A stretch of 64,000 nt of DNA from Flavimaribacter sediminis (lineage in GTDB: Bacteria; Pseudomonadota; Alphaproteobacteria; Rhizobiales; Rhizobiaceae). A program made the translations under genes and the position numbers. The stretch covers positions 186,001 through 250,000 of the forward strand of contig NZ_JAICBX010000004.1 in assembly GCF_019492055.1 (NCBI RefSeq), read 5' to 3'. Below are positions 8,571 to 18,229 of the stretch, piece by piece. Below the pieces are notes generated by a model, which was given only the letters and a program-made list of their open reading frames with translations, did not search any database and had not been told where the DNA came from. Positions within the stretch are counted from its first letter, which is position 1. Each line of letters opens with the position of its first letter.

Positions 8571-10118
8571 ATGCGACAGAGTGGTTTCAAGACCTCCACG
8601 AAAAAGAAGCTGATGACGTCAACCGCGGTTCTCGGCCTGGGCGCGATCGTCGCCGCCGCAGGCGTGCCGCCGCTCCTGGAGCAGGCGCGGGCCGACGCGG
8701 TCAGGGTCGAAGCCCCGGCGGCGTTGCCGAGTTTCGCGGACGTTGTCGAAGCCGTTTCCCCGGCTGTTGTTTCGGTGCGCGTCAAGTCAAACCTGCGCCC
8801 CGTTGCAAATCGGGGCGGTTTCGGCGTTCCCGGCATGGACAATCTGCCGGACGATCATCCCATGAAGAAGTTCTTCAAGGAGTTTCGCGGCAACCCGTTC
8901 GGCGATGACCAGGAGCAGTTCAGCCAGCGTGACGAAGACGAAAAGAACGATCGCTGGAGCAAGCGCGCCCGGCCAATCGCCCAGGGCTCGGGCTTCTTCA
9001 TCTCGGAAGACGGCCTGCTGGTCACCAACAATCACGTCGTCGACAAGGGAACCGAATTCGAGGTGGTTCTCGATGACGGAACCGAACTCGACGCGGAACT
9101 GATCGGCAAGGACGCCCGCACCGATCTCGCGGTTCTCAAGGTCAGCGGCGACCGCGACTTCCCCTATGTCGAATTCGCCCGTGACGACAAGACGCGCATC
9201 GGCGACTGGGTCGTGGCCGTCGGCAACCCGTTCGGCCTTGGCGGCACCGTCACCGCCGGCATCGTCTCCGGCCGCGGCCGCGACATCGGCGCAGGCCCCT
9301 ATGACGACTTCATCCAGGTGGACGCCGCTGTCAACCACGGCAACTCCGGCGGTCCGACCTTCAACCTGCGCGGCGAGGTTATCGGCGTGAACACCGCCAT
9401 CTTCTCGCCGTCCGGCGGCAATGTCGGCATCGCCTTCGCCATTCCGGCGGCGCTCGCCAACGAGGTCGTCACCGACCTGATAGACGACGGCAATGTCGAG
9501 CGCGGCTGGCTCGGCGTCCAGATCCAGCCGGTATCCGCGGACATTGCTGAGTCCCTCGGACTGGCGGAAGCCAAGGGCGCGCTCATCACCGAGCCCCAGA
9601 AGGACTCGCCAGCCGAACGCGCCGGCCTGAAATCCGGCGACGTGGTGACGGCCGTCAACGGCGAAGTCGTCGAAAGCCCGCAGGATCTCGCCCGCAGGAT
9701 TGCGAGCGAAGATCCGGGCGAAAAGACCGACATCACCGTCTGGCGCCAGGGTGGAAGCAAGACGATTGCGGTCGAAATCGGCGAATTGCAGGAAACTGCA
9801 GCAGCCGCTGCCGATGATGAAACGCCGGGTAAATCCAGTATGGGCGATGAGCTCGAGGAGTTTGGCCTGACGGTTCAGCCGGCGGAAGAAGGCGAAGGAC
9901 TCATGATCACATCTGTTGATCCTGACAGCCCTGCCGCAGAGCGCGGAATGCGGCAGGGCGACACCATCGTCGCCGTCAACAACGCGAAGGTCGGCTCGGT
10001 CGAGGATATCGCCAAAGCCGTCGAAGAAGCCGGAGAACAGGGCCGCAAGGCAGTGCTGTTCCAGTTGCGTAACGAAAACAACAGCCGTTTCGTCGCGCTT
10101 CCGGTTGCGCATGGCTGA
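8571..10118 (+). CDS. degP: DegP/HtrA-family periplasmic serine protease (Do-like)
   Basis: A 515-residue envelope protease and chaperone. An N-terminal signal segment (about 14-42) is followed by a trypsin-like domain with the triad His155 (TNNHVVD), Asp185 (RTDLAVLK) and Ser259 (GNSGGP), then two PDZ domains (about 290-380 and 425-515). A Q/D/E-rich loop lies near 105-130. It degrades or refolds misfolded periplasmic proteins. The start MRQSGF at 8571 has GAGGAATT upstream. A strong terminator follows, so the downstream two-component pair probably has its own promoter; degP beside this pair and glnE is a conserved Rhizobiales arrangement. Confidence 0.95.
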   Translation: MRQSGFKTSTKKKLMTSTAVLGLGAIVAAAGVPPLLEQARADAVRVEAPAALPSFADVVEAVSPAVVSVRVKSNLRPVANRGGFGVPGMDNLPDDHPMKKFFKEFRGNPFGDDQEQFSQRDEDEKNDRWSKRARPIAQGSGFFISEDGLLVTNNHVVDKGTEFEVVLDDGTELDAELIGKDARTDLAVLKVSGDRDFPYVEFARDDKTRIGDWVVAVGNPFGLGGTVTAGIVSGRGRDIGAGPYDDFIQVDAAVNHGNSGGPTFNLRGEVIGVNTAIFSPSGGNVGIAFAIPAALANEVVTDLIDDGNVERGWLGVQIQPVSADIAESLGLAEAKGALITEPQKDSPAERAGLKSGDVVTAVNGEVVESPQDLARRIASEDPGEKTDITVWRQGGSKTIAVEIGELQETAAAAADDETPGKSSMGDELEEFGLTVQPAEEGEGLMITSVDPDSPAAERGMRQGDTIVAVNNAKVGSVEDIAKAVEEAGEQGRKAVLFQLRNENNSRFVALPVAHG

Positions 10119-10172
10119 CAGTTCGGGCGGGCGGTCTATCATGTCGCCCCCAGACCAAACGCTCGAAACTGT

Positions 10173-10201
10173 GGCAGCGAGCCCCCCATCGGCTCGCTGC
10201 C
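10173..10201 (+). terminator. Stem-loop terminator after degP
   Basis: Perfect 11-bp stem (GGCAGCGAGCC / GGCTCGCTGCC) with a 7-base loop, followed by a pyrimidine-rich TTCCTCTC tract. It lies 55 bp after the degP stop. Confidence 0.75.
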
Positions 10202-10328
10202 TTCCTCTCGTTGAGGCCATTTGATCTGCAAAAGCAACACCCGTGTGGATTGCTGAATGAGTATGCAACAAGTATCCTGTGCACTATCGAAATTCATATT
10301 GGAGCGCGGAGCGCTCAATGGTGCACCT

Positions 10329-11006
10329 ATGAAAATATTGATTGTCGAGGATGACCTCGAGGCGGCGGCATATCTTACGAAAGCATTGAATGAAGCGGGC
10401 ATGGTGACCGATCACGCCAGTGACGGCGATATCGGCTTCTACATGGCGACTGAAAACAGCTACGACGTGATGGTGATCGACCGCATGTTGCCGAAGCGCG
10501 ACGGACTGTCCATCGTCAGCGCCCTGCGCGAAAAGTCCATCGACACGCCGGTGCTGATTCTCTCGGCGCTCGGCCAGGTCGACGACCGCGTGACCGGATT
10601 GCGCGCCGGCGGCGACGACTATCTGCCCAAACCCTATTCCTTTTCTGAACTGCTGGCCCGCGTGGAAGTGCTCGGACGGCGCAAGGGAACCCGCGACAAC
10701 GACACGGTCTACCGCGTCGGCGAACTGGAGCTTGATCGCCTTGCCCACGAAGTTCACCGGGGAGGGCAGAAAATCCTGCTGCAGCCGCGCGAATTCCGGC
10801 TGCTGGAATATCTGATGAAGCACGCCGGCCAGGTGGTCACCCGCACCATGCTGCTCGAAAATGTCTGGGACTACCATTTCGATCCCCAGACCAATGTCAT
10901 CGACGTGCATATTTCGCGGCTGCGCTCGAAGATCGAACGCGATTTCGATACGCCCCTTCTCCACACCGTCAGGGGCGCCGGATATATCCTGAAAGCGGAA
11001 AGCTAG
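10329..11006 (+). CDS. OmpR/PhoB-family response regulator
   Basis: A 225-residue regulator. The receiver domain has acidic residues near 8-9 (VEDD), the phospho-acceptor Asp51 (VIDRMLP) and a Lys in LPKPYS near 101. The C-terminal winged helix has LLQPREFRLLEYLM and TNVIDVHISRLRSKI. The start MKILIVEDD at 10329 is the family start; the upstream in-frame extension is not conserved in such proteins. It is followed after 13 bp by its sensor kinase, so the two are almost certainly cotranscribed. Envelope stress is a plausible signal given the degP neighbour, but that is inference. Confidence 0.93.
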   Translation: MKILIVEDDLEAAAYLTKALNEAGMVTDHASDGDIGFYMATENSYDVMVIDRMLPKRDGLSIVSALREKSIDTPVLILSALGQVDDRVTGLRAGGDDYLPKPYSFSELLARVEVLGRRKGTRDNDTVYRVGELELDRLAHEVHRGGQKILLQPREFRLLEYLMKHAGQVVTRTMLLENVWDYHFDPQTNVIDVHISRLRSKIERDFDTPLLHTVRGAGYILKAES

Positions 11007-11019
11007 GGCGCGCTCCGTC

Positions 11020-12423
11020 ATGAGTCGCTTGGGAATGGTGCTGCGAACGACCGCCGTCAGACTGTCGGCGCTTTATTTCACGCTATTCCTGATTTGCGCC
11101 CTTGTCCTGGTCTTCTACATTTCCGGACTGACGTCGAGGATCATGATCGACCAGACCCAGGAAGTCGTGCATGAGGAACTGGAGCTGCTTGGTCGGGCCT
11201 ATCGCACCGGCGGCGTTACGCTGTTGATCAGCTATATCGACCGCCGGTCGCGCCAGCCAGGCGCCAATCTCTACCTCATCGCCGCGCCGAACGGACAGGT
11301 GATCGCCGGTAATGTGGAGAGCATCCAGGGGGGCGTCCTCGACAAGCAGGGCTGGACGGAGACCCCCTTTACCTATGGACGCTTCACCCAGACGCCCGAA
11401 ACCCCGATCCACACGGCGCTGGCCGAAGTGATTCTGTTGCCCAACGGCATGCGGCTTCTGGTCGGGCGCGATCTCAGGGAGCCGACCCAGTTTCGCACGC
11501 TCGTGCGCGGTTCGCTGGCGCTTGCGCTCGGCATGATGGTTGCCGGCGCCCTTGTCATCTGGCTTTTCCTCGGCCGCCGCGCCCTGCGTCGCATTGAGCG
11601 AATGTCACGGGCGAGCGAAAAGATCCTGGCGGGCGACCTCAGCCAGCGGCTTCCGATCCAGGGATCGAACGACGAATTCGACCGGCTTTCGGAATCGCTC
11701 AACGCAATCATGGCGCGGATCGAAAGCCTGAACGAAGGCCTGCGCCAGGTTTCCGACAACATCGCCCATGACCTGAAGACGCCGCTGACCCGGCTTCGCA
11801 ATCGCGCAGAGGCGGCCATGGCGTCCGGCGAGGATATCGAGGATTTCCGAACGGCGCTTGAGCAAATGGTCGAGGAATCGGATCAGCTTATTCGCACCTT
11901 CAACGCGCTCCTCATGATTTCGCGGGTCGAGGCCGGTTCTTCGGCCGCGGAGATCGGGCGACTGGATCTCTCGCAGATCGCCCGCGACGTGGCGGAGCTC
12001 TACGAGCCGGTCGCCGAGGAAGCGGGCGTGGCTTTGACGGTCGAGATCGAGGACGGCGTCGAGATCGAGGGCAATCGCGAACTGATCGGGCAGGGGCTTT
12101 CCAATCTCGTCGACAACGCCATCAAATACTCCGCCGTCAGGAAACCGGACGCCCGCGTTGCGATCTCGCTTGAAACCGCGGAGGATGCGGTCGTCGTCAC
12201 CGTCGCCGATAATGGCTCCGGCATCCCGGAGGAGGACCGCGCGGAGGTGGTCAAGCGTTTCGTGCGTCTCGACAAAAGTCGAAACCTTGCCGGAAACGGG
12301 TTGGGTCTCAGCCTCGTCGAAGCTATCATGTCGCTGCACAGGGGCAGACTTGAGTTTGGCGCCGCCGACCCGGATGACGAACAGTGGCCGGGTTTGCGCG
12401 CCAGAATGATATTCAGAAGATAG
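11020..12423 (+). CDS. Sensor histidine kinase (HAMP, HisKA, HATPase)
   Basis: A 467-residue membrane kinase. TM1 is about 14-36, a periplasmic sensor of about 125 residues follows, and TM2 is about 164-184. A HAMP linker leads to the H-box DNIAHDLKTPLTRLR with phospho-His250, and an ATPase domain carries the N-box (LVDNAIKYS), G1 (VADNGSGIP) and G2 (NGLGLSLV). It autophosphorylates and passes phosphate to the response regulator encoded 13 bp upstream. glnE starts 9 bp downstream, so all three genes may share a transcript. Confidence 0.94.
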   Translation: MSRLGMVLRTTAVRLSALYFTLFLICALVLVFYISGLTSRIMIDQTQEVVHEELELLGRAYRTGGVTLLISYIDRRSRQPGANLYLIAAPNGQVIAGNVESIQGGVLDKQGWTETPFTYGRFTQTPETPIHTALAEVILLPNGMRLLVGRDLREPTQFRTLVRGSLALALGMMVAGALVIWLFLGRRALRRIERMSRASEKILAGDLSQRLPIQGSNDEFDRLSESLNAIMARIESLNEGLRQVSDNIAHDLKTPLTRLRNRAEAAMASGEDIEDFRTALEQMVEESDQLIRTFNALLMISRVEAGSSAAEIGRLDLSQIARDVAELYEPVAEEAGVALTVEIEDGVEIEGNRELIGQGLSNLVDNAIKYSAVRKPDARVAISLETAEDAVVVTVADNGSGIPEEDRAEVVKRFVRLDKSRNLAGNGLGLSLVEAIMSLHRGRLEFGAADPDDEQWPGLRARMIFRR

Positions 12424-12432
12424 GCAGTCAGC

Positions 12433-15411
12433 GTGTTACGAGGACCGGCGTTTCCCAAGTTGAAGGACCTGCGGGATCCGGTCATCCTGCCAGCGTCACA
12501 GGAAAAGCTTGAGACGCTGCGCGACGAACTGGTTAAGCTCGCCGACGGCAATCCGGAACTCGGCGCCTTTCTTGTCGAGGATACGCCCGCCAGCCGGTTC
12601 GTGCTTTCAGCGCTTACCCTGTCGCAATACCTGCGCGATATCGCGCTGCGCTCGCCAAGGCTCATTCTCCAGCTGTTGAACTCGGAACCCGGCGCGCTTA
12701 TCGACCAGCGCATCGAGGAGGCGCAAAACGCCTGGAAGGCGGAGGACGTAAACGAGGCCCGCCTGATGTCCGATCTGCGTCTGTCCAGGCAGGACTTTTC
12801 GTTTTTCGCCGGCATGTACGACCTGTCGCGCACGGTCGACACGCGCCAGATCACCATCTGGCTCAGCCGCTTCGCGGCGGCGGCCCTGAAATCCGCGGTC
12901 GATTTCTCGCTGCTCTCCGCCCATGACCAGGGCAAGCTGAGGCTTGACGATCCCAGGCGTCCGTCGCGTCGCTCCGGTTTTTTCGTGCTCGGCATGGGCA
13001 AGTTCGGGGCCGAGGAACTGAACTACTCGTCGGATATCGACATCGTCGCGATCTTCAATCCGGAAGCCGGCGTCGTCAGGGATCCTGACGAGTCTTCCGA
13101 CGTGTTTTCCCGGATTGTGCGTCGCCTGGTCAAGATCATGCAGGAGCGCACGCGGGACGGTTATGTGTTTCGAACCGATGTGCGGCTGCGTCCCGATCCG
13201 GGCGCCACGCCTCTGGCGGTGCCGTATCGCGCGGCGCTGCTTTATTACGAGGGCCGGGGACAGAACTGGGAGCGGGCGGCCTTCATCAAGGCCCGACCGG
13301 TCGCCGGCGACATCGAAGCGGGGCAGGGCTTCTGCAACGAACTGGTTCCGTTCATCTATCGCAAGTATCTGGACTATGCGACGATCACCGACATCCACTC
13401 CATCAAGCGGCAGATCCACGCGCACAAGGGGTTCGGCAAGATCGCCGTGCGCGGTCACGATATCAAGCTTGGTCGCGGCGGGATTCGGGAGATCGAATTC
13501 TTCGTGCAGACGCAGCAGCTGATCGCCGGCGGGCGAACGCCGGATCTGCGCGTGCGCTCGACCGACGAGGCGCTGTCTGCGCTGTCCAGCGCCCAGTGGC
13601 TCGGTCACAGCACGGAAGAGTCGTTGCGCTTCGCCTACTGGTTCTTGCGTCACGTCGAGAACCGGATCCAGATGCGCCGCGACGAGCAAACCCACACCCT
13701 GCCGGAAAGCGACCAGGATTTGCGCATTATTGCGCTGATGTCCGGCTATGAAGACGTTGAGCCGTTCATCGCCGATATGAACGAGGTGCTGACTTCCGTC
13801 GAGAGGCATTATTCCAGACTGTTCGAACACGAGCACGAACTTGGAACCGGGGAGGGCAACCTCGTCTTTACGGGGGACGGGGACGATCCGAACACGCTCG
13901 AGCAGCTAAGCCGGATGGGATTCGAGCGGCCATCCGACATTTCCCGTATTATCCGGACATGGCACTACGGCCGTTACAAGGCCATGCATTCGGAGCGCGC
14001 GCGCAAGCATTTGACGGAAATCATGCCGGTGCTGCTGAAAGCCTTTGCGCAGACCCGGCGCGCCGACGAGGCGCTTTTGAATTTCGACAAGTTCCTGTCG
14101 GGCCTTCCGGCGGGCATCCAGCTTTTCTCGCTGCTCTCCAGCAATACCAACCTGAGCACGCTGCTGGTCTCCATCATGGCTTCGGCGCCGCGACTGGCCG
14201 AGATCATCAGCCGCAGGCCGCATGTCTTCGACGGCGTTCTCGATCCGCAGCTTCTAGCGGAACTGCCGAACAGGGCCTATCTTGCCGGCCGGCTCGGCGC
14301 CTTCCTGCAGGGAGATTTTCTCTATGAGGAAATTCTCGACCGGCTGCGCATTTTCGCTTCCGAACAGAAGTTCCTGATCGGCGTTCGCCTGTTGACAGGG
14401 GCAATCAGCGGGGACCGGGCGAGCAAGGCCTTTTCCGACCTTGCCGACCTGATCCTGGAAGCCGCCTTCGCCGCAGTGCGCCTGGAGCTTGAGCATCAGC
14501 ACGGCCGGATCTCCGGTGGCCAGGCCGCCATCGTCGGCATGGGCAAACTCGGCAGCCGCGAAATGACGGCCGGCTCCGACATCGACATCATCGTGCTTTA
14601 TGCGCACGATCCGGACTGCGCCGATTCCGACGGGGAAAAGCCGCTCGATCCGTCGCGCTATTATGCGCGCCTGACGCAGCGGCTGGCCTCCGCCCTCTCG
14701 TCTCCGACGGCCGAAGGCGTTCTCTACGAGGTGGATTTGCGCCTGAGACCCTCCGGCAACAAGGGGCCGATCGCCACAAGCATTCAGTCGTTCCGCAAAT
14801 ACCAGAGCGACAGCGCCTGGACCTGGGAGCACATGGCGCTGACGCGGGCGCGCGTGGTGAGCGGCGATGCGGAGCTCGTGGCGCAGGCCCGCGCCGTGTT
14901 CGACCAGGTGCTGGACCGCAAGCGGGACGCCGCCGAGATTGCCGCGGACGTGCGCGGAATGCGCATGCGGATCGAGCAGGAAAAGAAAGCCGCGAGCTTC
15001 TGGGACCTCAAGCTTGCGCCGGGTGGGCTGATGGACATTGAATTCATCGCCCAGTATCTGCGTCTCATGGCGGCGAGCGAACAGGTCAGGTTCAATCGCG
15101 GCGAGACGAGAACGCTCGACATCATCAAATCGCTTGCGCCTGCCATGATTGGTCATGACGAGGCGGAGCGGCTCGTCTCCGCCCTCAAGGCCTTTACCGA
15201 GCTCTCCCAGATCATACGCCTGTGCATCGACGGCGAGTTCGACCCCGAAAAGGCGCCGGGCGCGCTCGAGGATCTGGTGCTGCGTGTCGTCGATCTGCCC
15301 GATATCGCGACGCTGGAAGCCCATGTGCTCAAGACCGAGGCCGATGTTAGGGCAATTTTCGACAAGGCGCTGCCGGAACCGGAAGGAGGGGAAGACGCCG
15401 AAACGGGATGA
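12433..15411 (+). CDS. glnE: Bifunctional glutamine synthetase adenylyltransferase/adenylyl-removing enzyme
   Basis: At 992 residues it has the size of GlnE, which adenylylates and deadenylylates glutamine synthetase in response to PII and glutamine. Both nucleotidyltransferase halves show the GxG...DxD signature: GMGKFGAEELNYSSDIDIV near 186 (adenylyl-removing half) and GMGKLGSREMTAGSDIDII near 701 (adenylylating half). GlnD-PII-associated helical linkers follow each (LGRGGIREIEF; LAPGGLMDIEFIAQYL). The annotated start is GTG, 9 bp after the kinase gene. The frame is complete and undamaged. Confidence 0.97.
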   Translation: MLRGPAFPKLKDLRDPVILPASQEKLETLRDELVKLADGNPELGAFLVEDTPASRFVLSALTLSQYLRDIALRSPRLILQLLNSEPGALIDQRIEEAQNAWKAEDVNEARLMSDLRLSRQDFSFFAGMYDLSRTVDTRQITIWLSRFAAAALKSAVDFSLLSAHDQGKLRLDDPRRPSRRSGFFVLGMGKFGAEELNYSSDIDIVAIFNPEAGVVRDPDESSDVFSRIVRRLVKIMQERTRDGYVFRTDVRLRPDPGATPLAVPYRAALLYYEGRGQNWERAAFIKARPVAGDIEAGQGFCNELVPFIYRKYLDYATITDIHSIKRQIHAHKGFGKIAVRGHDIKLGRGGIREIEFFVQTQQLIAGGRTPDLRVRSTDEALSALSSAQWLGHSTEESLRFAYWFLRHVENRIQMRRDEQTHTLPESDQDLRIIALMSGYEDVEPFIADMNEVLTSVERHYSRLFEHEHELGTGEGNLVFTGDGDDPNTLEQLSRMGFERPSDISRIIRTWHYGRYKAMHSERARKHLTEIMPVLLKAFAQTRRADEALLNFDKFLSGLPAGIQLFSLLSSNTNLSTLLVSIMASAPRLAEIISRRPHVFDGVLDPQLLAELPNRAYLAGRLGAFLQGDFLYEEILDRLRIFASEQKFLIGVRLLTGAISGDRASKAFSDLADLILEAAFAAVRLELEHQHGRISGGQAAIVGMGKLGSREMTAGSDIDIIVLYAHDPDCADSDGEKPLDPSRYYARLTQRLASALSSPTAEGVLYEVDLRLRPSGNKGPIATSIQSFRKYQSDSAWTWEHMALTRARVVSGDAELVAQARAVFDQVLDRKRDAAEIAADVRGMRMRIEQEKKAASFWDLKLAPGGLMDIEFIAQYLRLMAASEQVRFNRGETRTLDIIKSLAPAMIGHDEAERLVSALKAFTELSQIIRLCIDGEFDPEKAPGALEDLVLRVVDLPDIATLEAHVLKTEADVRAIFDKALPEPEGGEDAETG

Positions 15412-15462
15412 GGCCGGCCTGAAGTCTCTGTCAGGACTGGCCTGCGCGCGGGCCTCTATCAG

Positions 15463-16578
15463 TCACAAAATCAGACACTTGTATCGCGCGCCTTCCAATC
15501 GGCTGTAGGTGTCCAACCCATGGCGCTTCAACAATTCGAGCTTTTCACTGCTCAAATCGCCTTCAACGGTCACTACTATCTGCCAACAATTTTCCACGTA
15601 TCTAACGACGACGCCGTCCACGAGAATTCGGTGGCTTCTGACAGTGTGCTGATCGGCATTTCGATCAATTTTTACGTGTGGGATGGGTGGCCGAAATCGG
15701 GAGAAATACAGTTCTGGGTCAACGGTGTGCCCTCGCTCCTCAAAGTTCCGAAGATATTTTTCGGCCAAGCTGGATTGTCGTAGAGAACGACTGGCTTTAG
15801 CGATCACACTAATTTGCCACAACGTATTGCATGACCCGTCGTTCCTGACCAATAACCAGCGCCGATAAGGCTTTGTGTCCTTTTCAACACAAGACCGCGT
15901 TTGGAGCGCGAACTCCCAGGTTGTCAGGTTTTCGACATCCATTTGTGTCTGTTGGTGGGTCGATACCCCTTCAGTGCAAATGATCTTGCCTGCATCAGGA
16001 TCGAACATCGCCTTGTGCTTGTATAGCCAGCAAGGCGGATTGCCCTGTGTAGGTGTCAGGCGGATGCTGAAGTCCGTCAGGTCGAGGCGATAGACCAGTG
16101 TGTTTCTGTAATCCCTGTCTTCCGGATATCTGAGGCCGCCGATGATGTAGATGGATTGATCTACCAGGGTTGCGCTGTGAAAATCGGTCGGCGGAAACAC
16201 GTCCGTCGGATACCCAAAAATCTCGACAGAGGTGTCGGGACGAACCACCACAACGTCATTATAGATATAAAAATCCGGATCGTAGCTGTCCTCGTGTTCT
16301 CCGCCTATGTAGACGACTGAACCGTTCGGTAGACAGGTTTCCGATTGTCCGTAGCGACTGAAGCACCAGGTCGGGTAATTCTTTTGCGGCGCCCCGACAG
16401 CCTGATGTGCACGGAGAGGCCATACCGGATTGTCGACAAGCCAGCGCCACACGTCATTTGTTTGGTTTTCAGGATTGGATTTGCCTCGCCGCGGAGCACG
16501 CCATTCTTCGAATTGCGCGCACACGGCTTCGGGAGCAGTGATTTTCGATTTCATGAAATTATGCCGGAATACCGACAT
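15463..16578 (-). CDS. Kelch-like beta-propeller protein of unknown function
   Basis: A 371-residue protein with kelch-like repeats, for example LPNGSVVYIGGEHEDS, LVDQSIYIIGGLRYPED and a probable third (PDAGKIICTEGVS). There is no signal peptide or membrane segment, so it is probably cytoplasmic. The C-terminal quarter (HRILVDGVVVRYVENC onward) is a separate small domain that I do not recognise. The start is either 16578 or MKSKITAPE at 16554. AT-rich codon use contrasts with glnE just upstream and suggests horizontal acquisition. It ends convergently with glnE. Confidence 0.6.
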   Translation of the reverse strand: MSVFRHNFMKSKITAPEAVCAQFEEWRAPRRGKSNPENQTNDVWRWLVDNPVWPLRAHQAVGAPQKNYPTWCFSRYGQSETCLPNGSVVYIGGEHEDSYDPDFYIYNDVVVVRPDTSVEIFGYPTDVFPPTDFHSATLVDQSIYIIGGLRYPEDRDYRNTLVYRLDLTDFSIRLTPTQGNPPCWLYKHKAMFDPDAGKIICTEGVSTHQQTQMDVENLTTWEFALQTRSCVEKDTKPYRRWLLVRNDGSCNTLWQISVIAKASRSLRQSSLAEKYLRNFEERGHTVDPELYFSRFRPPIPHVKIDRNADQHTVRSHRILVDGVVVRYVENCWQIVVTVEGDLSSEKLELLKRHGLDTYSRLEGARYKCLIL

Positions 16579-16701
16579 CAGGTTCGGTTGAACACTGCCG
16601 TCCTGCTACAGCATATGGTCGCAAAATTCAATTCCGGAAGTGCAAATTTCAGGCGCCAGCTTTGGCGCGCTTGAGGACTTGGTGATGGTCGCCAATGGAG
16701 A

Positions 16702-17241
16702 TCAGGTTGCGGCTGGTTCGAGGTATTGCGGCGCAATTTCGTTTGTTAACCAGACGCCGTTTCGGGCCTGGAAGAATTGCGCGCCCTGCTGATGCATTTT
16801 CAAAGCCGGGATGGTCAGCACGACAGGCTTGCCGTGCCTTTGGCCAACTTTGACCGCCGTTTCGCGGTCGCCCGACAGGTGAACGTATTGACGGTTCCGG
16901 GGCAGAACGCCGTGTTTCATGATGCTGTGGAGAAAGCGGGTCGCTGTTCCATGAAACAGAAACTCCGGCGGCGCGAGTGGTTGAAGGCCGAGATCGACTT
17001 TGATCGAGTGGCCTTGATTGGCTCGAATGAAAAGCCCGTCCGCCGAGAGCGCAAATCTCTGCTTGTCGCTTTTTGCGACGACGTCCAGCAGCTGATCTCG
17101 CGTGATCGGGATGTCGGATTTCGCAATCAACTCGTCGATATAGGCCCACCCTTCGGGGTCGAGTTCGAGCCCGACGGCATCAGGCTTGTGGCGACGGACG
17201 TAACTCAGAAACTTGCTGATCGAGGTTTCGGACTGCGTCAT
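16702..17241 (-). CDS. kptA: RNA 2'-phosphotransferase, Tpt1/KptA family
   Basis: A 179-residue protein of the expected KptA size. Family signatures are visible in order: the N-terminal Arg-His pair (VRRHKP, Arg17-His18), FIRANQGHS (Arg73), the HGT motif (FLFHGTA), VHLSGD and QRHGKPVVL, with a late NGVWLT. KptA removes an internal 2'-phosphate from RNA using NAD+; its bacterial role is uncertain since most bacteria lack 2'-phosphate-producing tRNA ligases. The start MTQSETSISKFLSY at 17241 fits the family and has AAAGAGC upstream; a longer frame to 17334 exists. No RNA ligase gene is near. It lies in the same accessory patch as the kelch-like gene. Confidence 0.9.
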   Translation of the reverse strand: MTQSETSISKFLSYVRRHKPDAVGLELDPEGWAYIDELIAKSDIPITRDQLLDVVAKSDKQRFALSADGLFIRANQGHSIKVDLGLQPLAPPEFLFHGTATRFLHSIMKHGVLPRNRQYVHLSGDRETAVKVGQRHGKPVVLTIPALKMHQQGAQFFQARNGVWLTNEIAPQYLEPAAT

Positions 17242-17408
17242 CGTTAGCTCTTTTACGATTGTGAATGCCTTGGCATGCCATCCGCGCGATAGTTGCGGGC
17301 TGGTGGACTTCACGCCCGGCGCCTGGTCGAGCAAGTCAAGAACCGTAGACGTAGGAGAGATTTTCGACCATGCGCTTCCGGAGCCGGAGGATGAGGAGAC
17401 CGGTTAGG

Positions 17409-18061
17409 TCAATACATCGACTTGCGGTATTCGACCTCCAGATCGGCGTCGATCCTGTTCATCTCCTCCGGGTCGTCGGGCGCTCCGGATGTCAGGTCGA
17501 GGATCATTTTCGGCAAGGACGGCATTTCGCTGCGATCCTGCAACTCATTCGGGTCCCACAGCTTCGAACGTCGAAACGCCTTGGCGCAATGGAGGAACAC
17601 CTCTTCGACGGTAACGACGATCGCGATCGTCGGTGTTCGATCCTTCACCGCCATCAAGGCAAGCAGATCGGGTCTCGGGTGATTCTCGCTTTCCCGTTCA
17701 CACGCAGCGTGTCGTCGAATCCCGGAATCATGAACAGCAGTCCGACGGCGGGATTGGCCAGAATGTTTGATTGGGTGTCCAGACGGTTGTTTCCGGGCCG
17801 ATCCGGGATCAACAAGGTCCTGTCATCGAGAACTTTCACAAAACCCCTTGGATCGCCGCGGGGACTGACATCGGCTGCGCCGTCCGGCGATTGGGTTCCG
17901 ATGCAAAGAAATGGCGAGCGGGCCAGGAAATCCCTGGCGTGCCTGTCCAACCGCTTCTGGCATTTCTCCACGGCAATTGCGTGGGTTGGCGGGAAGAGGG
18001 ATCTCAGGTCTTCCTCGTCCTTGACCAGAAATTCCGGTTTCAATTCGGTTTCCTGCGCCAT
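17409..18061 (-). pseudogene. Pyridoxamine 5'-phosphate oxidase (PPOX)-family flavoprotein, frameshifted
   Basis: Two adjacent minus-strand frames make one protein. The N-terminal 135 residues (18061 downward) include FLCIGTQSPDGAADVSPRGD and LLFMIPGFDDTLRVNGKARITRDP. The C-terminal part (from about 17660) reads LALMAVKDRTPTIAIVVTVEEVF and HCAKAFRRSKLWDP. Adding one C after 17669 on the plus strand (one G in the coding strand) would read DPDLLALMAVKD straight through and give about 215 residues, the usual size for this FMN-binding subfamily. This is either a true single-base deletion or a sequencing error. The start at 18061 has GGGAGGAG upstream. PPOX-family proteins bind flavins; the substrate is unknown. 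Confidence 0.85.
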
Positions 18062-18229
18062 GCCCTGCTCCTCCCGTTGGCTGGATCACAACAGCGGCGA
18101 GACAAACTCGAAGAGGTTGCATCCTGTTCACTAGCCAGGATGATTGCAAAAGTCACGCTTGATTCCAATTCCGGCTGCAGCGATATGGTCAATCCCGCAG
18201 AACGAGCAGGGGGCCTGGTCGGGTGGATT

